Assembly: GCA_016648135.1 (NCBI GenBank)
Contig: JADDOH010004036.1
Span: 124,001-188,000 of the forward strand
DNA from: Agrypnia vestita
Lineage: Eukaryota; Arthropoda; Insecta; Trichoptera; Phryganeidae
DNA: 64,000 nt
Reading direction: 5' to 3'
Within the stretch, counting starts at the first letter, position 1. The number at the start of each line of letters is the position of its first letter. Positions 36,542 to 49,159 of this stretch are shown here, one piece after another. The notes under the pieces were generated by a model that saw only the letters and a list, made by a program, of their open reading frames with translations, made no database searches and was not told where the DNA came from. The position numbers were made by a program, and so were the translations under genes.

Positions 36542-37074
36542 TAACAGGACCATACTCAAATCATATAGGTACTTACCTTTCTTACAATTTAAATTATTTT
36601 TTTTAAGGATAATGAACATGAAATACTTGTCGCATCATATTTTTAATATTTTAAAACTAAGCTAGATGCTTATTGTATGAAAAAATAACCACAAAAGTTG
36701 TTATCCTCCTGAAATGGGGCCACTAGATTGCCAGACAAGAACCATAACCACTAGACAAAAAAACTACTCTATTCTATTCTCATTCATTTGTTTAATATTT
36801 CCAAACCCCTAAATGACCCCTTTTTAATCGAATGCTCAGATAAGCTTTATATTTGTCGTGGACCAAGTGATTAAATCTACATTATTTAGAATTCCCAGAC
36901 AGTATTAAAAATGACAACCCAAATCGGGCAATGTGTTAAACAATTACATACTGAATTATTTATTACACTGTCTGGGCATTATGAATATTGCCAATTATTT
37001 GTTGGGCAGTTTAATATTTTTAGTACATCTGGCGGGACGCGCGAATCGATAATAAATGCACGACGCGCACTGAC
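36542..37074. other. AT-rich non-coding stretch
   Basis: TTCCCAGACAGTATTAAAAA (36,892) and, inverted, ACTGTCTGGG (36,967) form a loose inverted repeat; otherwise nothing recognised. Confidence 0.35.
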
Positions 37075-37203
37075 CAGGTTAAGTTAGGTTAGGTTAGGTT
37101 AGGTTATGTTAGATTAGGTTAGGTTAGTTTAGGCTAGGTTAGGTAAGTTTAGGTTGGTTGGATTAGGTTAGATTAGGTTACGGTAGGTTAGGTTAAGTTA
37201 GTT
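37075..37203 (+). repeat. Degenerate (TTAGG)n block, insect telomere-type unit
   Basis: About 128 bp of GGTTA units. The first part has six nearly unbroken TTAGG copies; later ones are mutated to TTATG, TTAGA, CTAGG or TTGG. Preceded by GC-rich CGACGCGCACTGACC. TTAGG is the ancestral arthropod telomere repeat. Internal blocks like this can be old telomere fusions, repair products or a transposon's own repeat, and the sequence does not decide between these. Confidence 0.9.
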
Positions 37204-38147
37204 CTAATGATTATACTGTCACACAAAAAATAATTAAACATAAAACACGTATTTTTTATTATTCTGCCCTATAGGTGAAGGGCATTATTTATAATGCACG
37301 ATCTATGTAATTATTTCAACAGTTATTATCATATTGTTCATTTTTCAAACTGTCCAGGTCTTAAAAATAATATATACGTTTGCCACGTGTAAACCTGATT
37401 CTTCTGAATTACTTTATTAAATCTCTGGCTGCCTGTTCTAAACTTCATTTCGGTGTTGGTACCAGAACCTCAATGTGTACTGCTAGATTTATGACCATTG
37501 ACAGGTTTCCTTTAGAATTAATCAAATTTAATAAGCAAATAATTTTATTCTCTGAACTCAGTTTAATGTAGATTTACAAAAACTATTTTTTTTTCATGAA
37601 ACATTTGTAAAGCTTTCAGCTGTTTTTATTATATTATAAACTTAAATAAAGTTCGCAGAGTGTAAAACTGGGTACATCACCAGTCCATTTATTCAATTCA
37701 TCGCTGTCTTTTTCATTTAAAGGCCGCCTGACAAATTTAATCACTAAATTTAAAATAATGCCAGCGGGTCATGTCGAGCGCCACCTGATTTAAATTCACC
37801 GGAACAAGTCCGGCACTCTACGAGCATAAAGGGAAAAGTAAAATTTTGTTTTTATTTTCTATTTCTCTTTGCGTCCACCTACGACTTCTGGAGTACTTTT
37901 TATTCCTTGACTTTGATAAGTTGAAACAATTTTGTATAAAAGGATCAGGAATGACTTAAAGGAATGCGGAGCGTGTAAGCAGAAGCTTTATACTCTGCTT
38001 AATCGATCACTCGAAACTTCTTGTTTACGCTTGTTACGAGCATAATATATTTACGCATACGAATTGCTCAGCGTGCAGATAACTTCCAAAGGTGAAACGA
38101 ATTTGCTAACAGGTCTTTGCGTGTATAAAGAGGATAAAAAACAATTG
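37204..38147. other. Non-coding stretch
   Basis: No gene recognised. A 63-aa plus frame at 37,380-37,571 has no domain. Confidence 0.4.
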
Positions 38148-38360
38148 TGTTGGACACCCGTACGATGCTGACGCTGAGTATTCTATGTGTTCGAGCAAAA
38201 ATCTGTTAATCTCTGGTCGGGTATTTTATAAAAGGAAATACATACGAGCGCAGAGTTCTCTGTGTATGACGGTTGCTACGAGACAGATTGTTTGGAGACA
38301 TCTCGAACCGGGCGGTAGAATTTTGGTCGGCGGATAAAACCTATAACATATAATTAAACA
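38148..38360 (+). mobile_element. Probable short LTR of a retrotransposon (5' LTR or remnant)
   Basis: Starts TGTTGGACACCC and ends ATTAAACA, i.e. TG..CA-type ends. It contains a strong TATA box (TATAAAAG at 38,227-38,234) with a GCAGAGTTC start-like site 28-35 bp later. It is followed directly by primer-binding-site-like repeats. About 213 bp. No matching 3' LTR is visible in the window, so the element is truncated, or the call is wrong and this is a cellular promoter. TGTTGG starts are usual in BEL/Pao elements; this assignment is inference. Confidence 0.5.
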
Positions 38361-38427
38361 TTTTGGTGTGTTGAAGTGGTTTTGGTATCTACACGGAAGC
38401 GGATTTGGTATCTGCACAGAAGAGAGC
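38361..38427 (+). repeat. Three tandem primer-binding-site-like repeats
   Basis: Three successive copies of about 20-23 bp: TTTTGGTGTGTTGAAGTGG, TTTTGGTATCTACACGGAAG and ATTTGGTATCTGCACAGAAG. Each has TGG two or three bases in, followed by T(G/A)T and a GAAG block, resembling the complement of a tRNA-Leu 3' end. They lie immediately after the probable LTR, where a primer-binding site belongs. Confidence 0.5.
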
Positions 38428-38461
38428 GGAGATCGGACGGACCAAACAACGCCAAAGTCGC

Positions 38462-38482
38462 CTGCAAACTGGTAAGTGGCAT
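38462..38482 (+). promoter_or_regulatory. Strong 5' splice-site consensus
   Basis: AAACTG followed by GTAAGTGG with GT at 38,472-38,473. Downstream of a TATA box at the expected distance for a first exon of about 210 nt. Either the leader intron donor of the LTR element or the first exon of a host transcript that could join to 39,123. Confidence 0.4.
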
Positions 38483-38570
38483 CTTCATATCTAGAGAGCT
38501 TCTAGTTCGATTTTTCCCTATAGAAAACCCGAACCAGAGTTGAAGTTTATCATAAAATTGCCACAAAACT

Positions 38571-39122
38571 ATGAAAGGAGTTTTATTTCAGAAACAATCC
38601 TACATCGATCAAAATAGTGAACTATATCTTTTCGGGAAGAGACTCTGTCTCGCAGGACTTGCACTCCGATGGCCACGCACTGGAGCCATTGCTAGCCCGT
38701 GGCCTAGCACTGGCCCACCACTTCGATTGATACACGAAATTCCGTGGGAGGCCCCCGGGTGATGCGACATCATCCGGATTCATTCCGGATTCACCGATCG
38801 GCAAGTTAACTAATTTATGAACCTTACACACTTACTATTCCGTTGTATTTTTCAAATGACCTACATATAATTTAGAATGAGCTAAAAATGTATAATAAAG
38901 TAATTATAAATTAAAGTCCTTGTTTATACCTCACATAATTTTATTATATCAACATTCTCCTTTCTTCAGGAAAATTAATGTACTAATTAATGTACTAAAG
39001 TAATATACTAATGTAAAATGTAAACCAAAAGACAAGGAATGTTTTGGTATATTAATTGTCTATAAATAAAGTGATTATTATTGAAATACAATTATTTTAT
39101 AAATTTATATGTTTCATCTCAG
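38571..39122. other. GC-rich unassigned block then AT-rich DNA
   Basis: 38,630-38,810 is GC-rich (GGCCTAGCACTGGCCCACCA, GGGAGGCCCCCGGGTGATG) with opposing 63- and 69-aa frames. Not recognised; it may be internal sequence of the LTR element. Confidence 0.35.
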
Positions 39123-39348
39123 ATACTTTTTGGGCCAAAACTAACTCCCGTCGTTGAAGATAAACTTGATAAAAATAATAGATTTTTCAAATTACAAATC
39201 GATAAACTTTTATCGGGACTTGACCCCAGGCTTCGAAATAAATCCAAAAAATTACGAACGGGAGAGACAACGAGAGCTTTTGATTTCCTCACAAATCAAA
39301 TTAAGCCTAGTGGCAACAAATCATCCCAAATAAAAATTTGTGGAAAAG
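39123..39348 (+). CDS. Candidate coding exon of an unknown protein (partial)
   Basis: I do not recognise the protein. The bases between TTTCATCTCAG (acceptor, AG at 39,121-39,122) and AAAAG|GTATTC (donor GT at 39,349) are 226 nt and fully open in one frame. They encode 75 residues plus one base, so the intron phases would be 0 and 1. The frame stays open for 14 codons before the acceptor and 11 after the donor. Residue content is protein-like and hydrophilic: ILFGPKLTPVVEDKLD, then FFKLQIDKLLSGLDPRLRNK, then a Lys/Arg-rich stretch, FDFLTNQIKPSG and a C-terminal KICGKG. No stop-rich shadow on the other strand. It could be a host exon or an inner part of the LTR element that begins at 38,148. 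The donor is weaker than consensus. Confidence 0.35.
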
Positions 39349-42229
39349 GTATTCGATGTGAGAATTTTTTTTCGAGTTGATTTGATCTTTAGAGGTTTAA
39401 GAAATGAAAAAGAATACTCGTGCGTGTTAAAATACAAAAGAATTGTGATGTGTAATAAATAGTCTTTGCATTTGATATTTTTTAAATTTTATCTCAAAAG
39501 GTAAATATCAAATATTTGTATGTGTATAAACATATTATTTTTTTAACGCTTTTTACATTTCTGTGTAATGAAAACCTCATTAAATTATAATGAAAATTAC
39601 TTTAACTTAACATAACGAGATCAGACTATTTTTCTATGGTCATACCAAAACCAAATTTTTTACTACTTTATGTTTTTTATATATGGATATTATTAACTTA
39701 AAGAGAGTGCGTCATATAAAATATAAAATTTTTATGATTTTTTCGTCCCTTTAGTCAGGATACAAATGAGAACTATACTAAAAAATTAAATTTAAAAATT
39801 GAAGTACAGATATATCACCCGACTACCATGTCTCGTTCTTTTGAAATGATCGTATTAGTTTTTTTCATGTGTACACCTTTCTTGTCACACATCATCCCTG
39901 CAATGGGGTTAAAAATCCTGGCCTAACCAGAAGACAGAAAATCAGACCAGAAGAATAAGAACAGTCTTAAAAACCCGAAGACAATCTAATCTTTTAAATA
40001 TTATAAAATTATTAACCTGCACTTAGTATTGTTACCTGCTAAAAACTTGATTCCTTTCAAGTTTTTTAATTAATTTGAAATTTGATCCATATCAAGGAGT
40101 AGTATCTTAAAACTTAAAACTTCGGTACCGTTGGATAAGTCACAAAATTAATGAATGAGTATACTTCACAAACTTAGTCAATCGTAATGTGTTTGCCTGT
40201 TGTGTTTTTATTATTGGCTCAGAGGAGTTTATAAGTTTTAAGTTTATTTTTAGTAGTGAATAGTGGGAACAGATTAAAAATAGCCGTTTAATCTACCAAC
40301 GGTATGCTTTATAGGTATTAAGAAATAATATGAACTTAACAAAATAACAATGTCACTTTTCATAAGGCTGAACTAACTGAAAGCGACGCGACTGACGTGG
40401 CATTACTTTGGCCGCAGTCAACCGACACCTTTTATCGTGAGGTCTTGTCAAAGTGCTTGTCATGTTGACGTTAAAATTTAACACTCCTTATATTGCGTTC
40501 CACGCAGACCAGGCCGGTGCACTCACATGGCGTAGGAGTTAACCACCGTAAAGTGCAGTTTTTTTAATACAGTTTTGTAATGAAGATTCTGTTTAAATTT
40601 TTTTAACTTGCAAAATAGGGAATCGTACAGTTTTTGAAAATTATATTATATTTAATGATACCATGCATTTATTTAGACCTCTGCCAAAAGACCAATGTTT
40701 ATATACTCATACATTCGTAACAACAATTATTTACAACACCACGCTGATAAACACTGAGACAATAGGGCGCCACACTCTTCTATCTGACACATAACTCTTG
40801 TCTCATCCACATTAATGCATCTTTTCGTGTAAGCTCTTCGATTATTAACGCTCCTAACAGACATTGCTTGTCGCGCTCTATTTTTGGCGCTATCAATATC
40901 TACTTGCTTGATACATCTATTTTACTAGTTTCTACTCATTCATTTGTTTAAAATGAACAACCACCTGATTGTTTGATTCTATTCATTCTGATCATGATCA
41001 TATTCACTATTCTTAGATAAGTTTAATTATTATTTCTTTATTTTTTTTGTTTTTTGCTCTATCATGAATGGATAAACGAAACATATACCAAATAATCGTA
41101 TTTCCATTATCGTATCACTGCACTCATTCAGTCTTCTTCCAGCTCTAGGCTTCGCTTCCACACATATGTGCTGGTACCTGAACTTTTTTGTGTACCGCTA
41201 ATTTTGCTTCGGTTGGCAATTATTTCAATCAAATTACTATGGTTATATTACTATTATTGTTGTTGCTATATTAATACACAATTATCGCAATCCGCTGATT
41301 TATTAGGGCCCATCACGATAATTTAAACACCATCCAAAAAAGTATTAAATAAATGCGAATGCGAATGTAACTTCGAGTCTTCATTCCAACAGCTACCATG
41401 AAAATGTCACATGATCACAACTCGGTTCTTTGCCCCGATGAAGAGACTCGCCCTATGGCGGAAAAGTGAGTACATCAGTTAACTTCCGAAAAATGGTCAG
41501 ATTTTTATGAACCTGTAAATAAGGGCGGGTGGGGGAAGGCACGCTTAGCAGGCTTTTAGTTCGCACGCCATTTTGGGATGAAAGGTCTCAACAACACACG
41601 GTCGCAAAAATAAATCTTTTCGCGAATGAGTTGACAGCGTGTAAACTATGTTTTGTAATTTTGATTCTTCAACGAAAATGGCTTTTAGAAATCTACAGAA
41701 TGTTTTTATTAGCTGACGAGTGGGTGAATTATTGTCTTAATATACTTTGTATGCAGCAATTTTGATATTGCTGTATCTTCATCTGAACGAACTCACAACA
41801 AGGAGGTATTCCATAAATTAAAATACCTACCAACTGTAACTTGGGGAATTCGTTAAATTACTTGTTCATGATTTAGTATTGTGGGTGTTTTTGATTTTTA
41901 TATTTCAAAATTATTGAACTTGGTTAATTTTTTTTTGCAAAACTTTAATGATATTTTTTATTTTATTTACTATAATAAATAATTACTTAAATGAAGGTTT
42001 AAACTCATTAAATATACAGTTAACAATTTTTCTGCGTCCATCCTTACGAATATATAATAAATAGTATTGAAACAAATAAAACATTTAAAATATTAAATGC
42101 TGTTTCAACTAAGATTTTTGAAATTATTAATTTGTCCAACCACAAACATACTAAACTATTAGGTAAAATAAAATATTGAGGCTTTATTCAGTAGAAACAC
42201 ATCTATTCATACACACAATAATTTCTCTA
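39349..42229. other. AT-rich non-coding stretch
   Basis: No gene recognised. A phrase at 41,430-41,470 (CCGATGAAGAGAC..GGAAAAG) may be a badly decayed hammerhead-type end. A 78-aa frame at 41,529-41,765 has no domain. Confidence 0.4.
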
Positions 42230-42620
42230 TCTTCTTTAAAAAAGTTCCCTTGGTAATGCAAATATTTCTCCGAATGGTTCAACCGTTGTAAGGAACATTA
42301 CTGAAACGCATCTTTTGGAATGATGTTCAGCTGGGTCGTCACGTTACGCGTAAAATATTCTCTTGATTCAAATCGGGTCCCTTTTAGAAGTTTTTTCAAT
42401 ACCGGGAATAGCCAAAAGTCACACGGAGCCATATGGGAAGATTAGGAATCCTGGCAAACTAAGAGACTACCGTGTTAGGCCATGAAAGGGTGAATCAGAT
42501 GCAAAGAAGAGGCGGATGCATAATCATGATAAAGCTGCTCCGTCGTTAAGCAATTTCTTTCCAAGCCTAAATTCTCTGCCAACATTTAATATACTGATCC
42601 GATGCACACCATCATCTCAT
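42230..42620 (-). pseudogene. Mariner transposase relic, C-terminal half
   Basis: On the minus strand a frame with several stops gives QLYHDYASASSLHLIHPFMA, then HMAPCDFWLFPVLKKLLKGT and RFESREYFTRNVTTQLNIIP. The first aspartate (ancestral HDNAPAH) and the aspartate of APCDFW are separated by 34 positions, as in mariner (DD34D). The C-terminal FPxLKxxLKGTRFES block is a well-known mariner signature. The stops, the N-to-Y change after the catalytic Asp and the absence of an N-terminal half make it a dead fragment. It belongs to a different mariner lineage from the element at 9,141. Confidence 0.85.
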
Positions 42621-42680
42621 TATAATATTGTTTGTTGTTGTTTACGTCTATACTTTGATTACTAATTAATAGTAAACATT

Positions 42681-42725
42681 GCATCTTTATGAAGGGACTA
42701 TTAGCCCCGAAACATGTTGATCATT
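42681..42725 (+). ncRNA. Hammerhead-like motif, decayed core
   Basis: GCATC, TTTATGA (a CUGAUGA relic with two changes), AGGGACTATTAGCCCC (GGG/CCC stem II), GAAA, CATGTT, GATCAT. Three pairs of helix I remain. Same family as 51,797, 51,999 and 19,545. Confidence 0.5.
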
Positions 42726-44344
42726 TAGTAAATTTATGGTATTTTCTTGTTAAAAATTAAAAAATGTAATCCATTTTTATAAATTATGCTGAGAAAAATG
42801 AGAATATCGTAAAGCTTTAAATGTAAATCAGAAAGTAATGGAGTTGTTACAAATAATAAATTATTTTATATTTCAATATTTTTAATTGTTCAACGAATTT
42901 TTCCTTCTTACTCTAATACAAATGACTTTAATTAAACTTTACTCTTACTCTAATCTACTCTCCTCTTACTCTAATTAAATTGTGTTTTTATGGCTTCTTT
43001 TAAAAATATTAAATTATTGAGAACTATAGCTATTTATAATTTATAAGCCCTTTGACTTTTATGATATCGAGATCAAAAAAGTACAATCCCAAAAAAAAAG
43101 AAAAATAAAATAAGTCGATTTTATCTATGAGGCGAGAAAAATATAGTTGTATATTTGAGAAATGTAATCTCTCCATTAAAATTTTTAATATAACTTGTAC
43201 TTATGATGCAAAAAATGTGCTGAAAAATATAATAAAAAATTCTGACGATATAATATTACATACATAAGGTATATGTAATACCAAAGTCGAAGTTGAAATA
43301 AAAGAAAATACCGTAAAATTGATTAATTAAGCAAATCTTTTATTAAATTGGAGACCTTAAGAGTTTAGACTTGCGTAAAGTTGTGGATTAAACGTAGGAA
43401 GACAAATTATATTTTAACAAAACAATTATTATTCACACATTTTTTTATCATCATATTTGAAATAACATACGATAACATCGCATGGCAATTAAAAATAAAT
43501 AATGCTATAGGAAATAAAATGAAGAGTTATGTCATGTTATAAATAGACAAATTACATGAGTTACAAAATCACCGCGCAAGTATAGAGTGCGCGAGTTCCA
43601 AAATCAACAAATTCATCACGTATGCGGGTGTAAAACAATGTTGGAATATTATTTATTTCTCATTTATTTAACGTCTGTAACTCGCTTCTAACAAAAATGT
43701 TGTATTTGTTTTAAAAATGTAGATACTCAGACCCCGACCCGTGTGTATAAATTCCACATTTCCCTTTAAATGCACCCTTCGTACTGGCCCTCAGGTTTTT
43801 TACCCCAAGCTTCGCCCGCCCAAGGGTGTAGGGGCAATTTTATGGGGAAGCCGGTCGCACATTTCGCGAGAAGTGATTTATTTGCTGGCGAGAAATATCC
43901 CAAAGTTCTTCAGAGGAATTGGATTCATAAACGGACCCATGAATCGAATGAGAAATCTCCCGCCAGCCCGAAATTGTAAATGTTGGGAGATGGTTTAAAA
44001 AGACTGCAAACATTTTTTATTTTCTTGGGGCAAAATATCAAAGGTAGGTAATAGATTTTTCCCGACAAAAATCTGCGTGAGAAATTGTAACGGTAAAGCA
44101 CTACCACCCGATTATTCACTTAAACGACACTGATTCGATTAATTTGTAGTACCTACTTTGTACAGATATGTAGAATAATTTAAATGAAATGTAAGTATAT
44201 TTTCAATCAAAAAGTTTTGCATTGTTTTAAATCCAATCATTAAAATGTTATTTTTTCAATAAACCCTTTAACTAAAGACCCGGTAACTTAGTAGTTAGAT
44301 TTTTTTTCAAAAATGGTAAGTAAAAAAGTAACCATAAAAAACAA
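42726..44344. other. AT-rich non-coding stretch with a GC-elevated patch at 43,730-43,990
   Basis: The patch contains GCCCTCAGG, CGCCCGCCCAAGGG and open frames of 85 and 69 aa on the plus strand that overlap in different frames and have no domain. No gene recognised. Confidence 0.4.
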
Positions 44345-44866
44345 GTTTTTATTATACTGCCTTTCTTTGAAAAATATAACAACAATTAAAGACGAATTAA
44401 AACATATAACATAACACTAAACTTACAGTAATTTAATATATTTCTAAAATGTCAGACGTTTTGAGCTTTGATAAGACACTTCATGCTTTGAAGATTAAAT
44501 TCTAAAAACATTTTTCAGTCAATTTAGATTTTAGACATTCGTAGTGAAGTACCTATTATGTATACCGACGGAGTAATTCAAATTTAAAAAATATTCCGCG
44601 ACGTTATCGTGCCGCCGTTGCTAATCAAACTTTTCTATTGATTCCAATTTGAAAAAACCAATAAAATTTCTAAAAATCCGAAATTATACTATAATTATTA
44701 ATTTTTTTAACGAAAATTTGATAGATCTTCTTGATCGTCGCCACGAGGAAGTTTCAGCTCGATTGGATCACGGAAAAAGAGTAAAAAATCGATCCAAAGT
44801 TTTTTTTGACGGCAAGCCGGCAAGCAAGCAAGCAGAGGCCACGAGTTAATATAAAGGGAGTAAAAA
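44345..44866 (+). mobile_element. Repeat family B, copy 2
   Basis: Aligns along its length with 23,087-23,569 (same ends, AATGTCAGACGTTTTGAGC, TTTCAGCTCGATTGGATCAC, GGCAAGCCGGCAAGCAAGCA). Carries an extra 45-bp segment near 44,490-44,535. A 66-aa frame over its right half is not a gene. Confidence 0.8.
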
Positions 44867-47800
44867 CAGTTCAGGATTATTACAGTTTTGGTAACCGCCA
44901 AAAAAAGATTTTTTTATAATTTACTGCACACTACTTTCATCTCTAATTTAATATTACAAATCAACTAGTTTCTATAGTATTTGAATTAAATTCAGGATAA
45001 TAATATTTATAAAATATTATTAAAATTAAGTACAAAAATAGGTATTGTGGTCATTATTAGTTTCATAAAAATTACACCAATAATTTGAAAACCATTAAAA
45101 ATTTAATAATGTTTGCAATTTTTTTATATTTTGTTAACTTCTAAATTTTGATAATCCGTGCATTGCCTTACTGATGGCAAATAATTTACAGTTTATTAGT
45201 TTTCCTTAAGTGTAAAGGTTATTTAAAGCTAAAGTAAAAAAATTGTTATCTATTGTAGAACTTCTGATATTTATAAATAGTAAAAATTCACATTTGATCC
45301 ATAAAATAACACAAAAAAATCTATATTGAAAGTTCCGCCTTAAAAATATCGATTTTTTATTAAATTTGATAAGATGCTACTAATTTTACATTCATTATTT
45401 TTATATCACCAGAACGAAGAAAAGAATTTTTCCAAAACCTTTAGGACAACTAAACTAATGAGTTTTAAAAAAAGTTAATTGTACATTTTATTATGTATTA
45501 TAAAATAAAAAACATGTATTATAAATTAAAAATTATGTGATATGAAATAAAAAAAGGTAAATTTTTCCGTTTTATGGGACCTTTTACTCATTCTACTACA
45601 GCCCATAGTTACGATCCACTTGTTGATTTTGGTGTAATTTATATCGGTTGAATGTGTGTATGCTTTTGATGCTAATTGAAAGAGTACGTATGGGATCATA
45701 ATGAGAAATAAGTGTACTCTTTCCCCGTAATATTATGTGGTATTGTTTTCGCAATTAGTTTTATTTGCTTTGAAGACGATGTATTTGTTTTTTATTTATT
45801 TTTAAATTGAAAATTGCTTAATAAAGATAATAAGAATATGAATATGATTTAAATGCTTAATACATGACGAAATAATACCTTAAACATCTGTATTGTTATC
45901 TTATTTTTCAATAATTTACTATATACTATATATTTTCATTACGAAACTATTATGTCAAGTCTTGAAAATTTAGCATCAAAGGTTAGTTTGAATAAATAAA
46001 TTTGTTTATAATTCTAAAAATGTTGTACAATCAAATAAATACAACATTTTTAGAAGGCGATAATGAATTTTTGTAAGAAAGTAAGTCGTCTAGCTATTTT
46101 TGGCAGAGAATAAAAGTAACTTTTTTACGTCCGATAAAAACAATATCTCACTTTTTACAAAATTATATAAATAATTGACCGCTTTTTGCAAAACTAAGTT
46201 TATAATAGTCATGTTTAGGAAAAAAAAAACATTTTTTTTATTCATCGGCGTTTTGTTACAATTAATTATACAAATGTTTGTGTTCTTAACTGATTGATAG
46301 GCAAGGAAGGTATAACTACTGTTTTCACAAAAAAAATTGATATACTGTGTACCTTATACAATACTTTATATAATTTAAATTTATTTGTATTAACAGTCGC
46401 AAATAGAGGTCCATAAAGAAGCCTCGCGAGTCTAGCGTTTACGAACTACGTATGATGAGGTGCCACCAATGGCAACAACACAGAGTGATTTTAATGAAAT
46501 GCAAATGCAGCACGCACAGAGATTGGTCGTCGGAAGATGTAAGGTTAGATGTAAGGTTAGAAACACTAGGTGGGGGATATGTCGGATGTCCAACATCAAA
46601 ATAAAATGATTTCAGTATCGGGCAGATCAGCGATAGTTGATATCACTAAGCAGACATCAGATGCATATCGGATTCTTGGAATTCACTCAACTTAAGAAGT
46701 CCATGCCCCAAACTTAGTAAGACGATTAAGTAAAATATTGGTTTTTTGTGTAACCGATTCATACGTACGTAACGAGCGGTAGTGTAGCAAGACAGGAAGC
46801 ACTCCATACTATTACTATTATTTTAGAATTCATATTGATATTGATTATCGATTTAAGAACTTTGAAATTGGTATAAATGTTTATTAATTTTATTAATTTA
46901 ATTAATTAATTTTCTCTCCATGTGCCTCAATATAATATGGCTTACCAGGTCTTGCACTAACCTGGTTACGCTGGAATAAACACATTATTATTATAATTAT
47001 TATATAAATTATTATGTTACACCCATTCTTAGGATATCGAGTAATATAGTAATTAATATAGTAATAACTGTATATTCTGATGATTTGGTGATAGCCGGTC
47101 AAAAATCACCGGGACACATATTTCAACTGGTAGGTACCGAGAGTACCGCCGACAACGCTCGAGAAGTATTCCCTTGCTTACTTGCAGCCCTAGAGTACAA
47201 TTACCTTCCAGCTGAAAGCCGAGACAGACACCCCGCCGCACCAGCAATCCCGAGACGGCAACTTACGCGACATATCACGGGCAACAAATTTAATATATAT
47301 CTCTTACTCCGTACCTTAGTTTATAAATGCGGGTGTAATTCAATGGGTATCTCTTTGCTATATGCTTGTCAACACCGATTCCAGCATCGAGTCAACATAA
47401 ATTAATTATTTTATTCAATTTATGTTTTGTGGGATTGATTTTGATTGATTGGAAATTTATACATACAAATTTATACATAGCTACAATGTCAGCACACGTT
47501 AAAACGTAGAAGATTTACTAACAGCTGCCATCGAGTTGATTATCTTACTGAATATTGAGATATCAAAAAAAATATTATAGATTTATTCACTTATTCAATT
47601 TTGTTCCACAGAATAGTAGGTACGTACACGTGGCTCCCAGTTAATTGAAACAATTGTTTATGTTTCCTGAAATGTGGAATCAATGCTATCAAATATTTAT
47701 ATTTGCATAACACAAAATCTAAAAAATTTTAATCAATTTTATATATTAAGACATTTATTATTATTACAATGCGCATTTATTCATTTTTATTTTTATAAAT

Positions 47801-48327
47801 CTATCTTACTACTGCAAAAAAAAACTGGCTTCTTTAACAAAGACAAAAGTGAGGCAGTTTTTATGACAGGGCTAAAAATAAAACAGGTGACGCTTTCGTC
47901 CCACAAAATACATTTTAATTGGAACCATTTTTTTTCTTTCCTTTTAAGAAAAAAATAGTAATGCGAACACGGAACACGTATTGCATCAATATTGTTACTA
48001 TTCTCAAACTAAGCCAAAAACCTGTACTACGGAAATTAGACTAACTTTCTGGTTCCTGGAATAGGGCTCAAACCACTGACTACCAGATCACTAGGCGAGT
48101 ATAAATCAATATATATAAATCCTAACGGTTTTCCACTGCACATATTGAATCTGAGAATCGTGGCTGTTATTATTTTTCTTAGAAATTTTCCGATTGTTAA
48201 TGTTAATGGCTAATATAATAGTAGATACAATAATGGTTATAGGAAAAATTAATAATCATATATTGCAAACGGAAATTATTATAGGTGAAAAGCAGGGAAC
48301 ATTAAATTTTACTAGCTTTTAAGTATT
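44867..48327. other. AT-rich non-coding stretch with a GC-elevated island at 47,085-47,290
   Basis: The island carries a 106-aa plus frame (47,085-47,405) and a 64-aa minus frame, neither recognisable. A GATGTAAGGTTA direct duplication lies at 46,536-46,560. Nothing else seen. Confidence 0.4.
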
Positions 48328-48743
48328 CGGCTATCGCCAATTGCTTGCTGCTAGATCCTGCGGTTAGACCTCTTCTACCTGAACCAGTGGACAATTATTG
48401 GACCCATGGACAATTATTATGTCTGTTGGGTTCACAGTCTGCATTTCAGGTTCAAATTGTTGATGGTTGTATGCAAGGCATTGTTGAAAATTATTGTTTT
48501 ACAGAAAATATTATATTCACTGAGATTTAACATATTTTTTTTTACCTGACCTAATAATTTCATTTCTTTAAGATCATTGTAACCTTCACGTATATGCTTT
48601 TGATAACATTCTCATAATTATCTTTGAAAACTCTAGGTGAACATATTTTTATAGCGTATATCAGTTTATCGTATATATATTATCATTGCAGGTCGCGTAG
48701 TCGCCTGTAATGTCGGCCAGCAGCAAGCAATCAGCGATAGCCG
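48328..48743. mobile_element. MITE-like element with GGCTATCGC inverted ends
   Basis: Left end CGGCTATCGCCAATTGCTTG then CTGCTAG; right end inverted, CAGCAGCAAGCAATCAGCGA then TAGCCG. 416 bp, no gene; a 61-aa frame inside has no domain. A related end occurs at 28,519. Confidence 0.65.
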
Positions 48744-49159
48744 TAGTAAATATTTTCAGTATATCAGATTTGTTTATACGATTTACAAATAACATTCTGA
48801 ATGAAACACTTGTCAATTAGATTTTTTAGTTGACTAATAATGCAAAATATAAAAAAGGTATCAAAATATTGTATTGTAATTGATTTGCTGCATATATAAT
48901 ATTTAGAGAATAATTATAATACACCCATTTTCGGTCGTCCATGCAAAAATTACAATCAGAAATTTATTCATCATTGATTTAGATACACTACAACTATTTA
49001 TTTATTCCATTCATTTCAATCCACCCGAAAATATTTATGAAGACATTATTTTATTGATTTTTGCTAGAATATCTTTACATTTTCGAAATTATTTAAATCG
49101 ATATTTATAACCAAAATCATCATCATCAAAGTAATTTTTTTAATACATAATTGAAAGGG
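48744..49159. other. AT-rich non-coding stretch
   Basis: No gene or repeat recognised. Confidence 0.4.

Noticed and set aside
37075..37203. Chromosome end
   Set aside because: Repeat is degenerate, only about 128 bp, and ordinary sequence continues on both sides.
41430..41470. Another hammerhead motif
   Set aside because: CCGATGA and GGAAAAG leave too many core changes, and no helix I could be drawn.
47085..47405. 106-aa plus frame
   Set aside because: Lies in a GC-elevated patch with an opposing 64-aa frame; no recognisable domain or exon boundaries.
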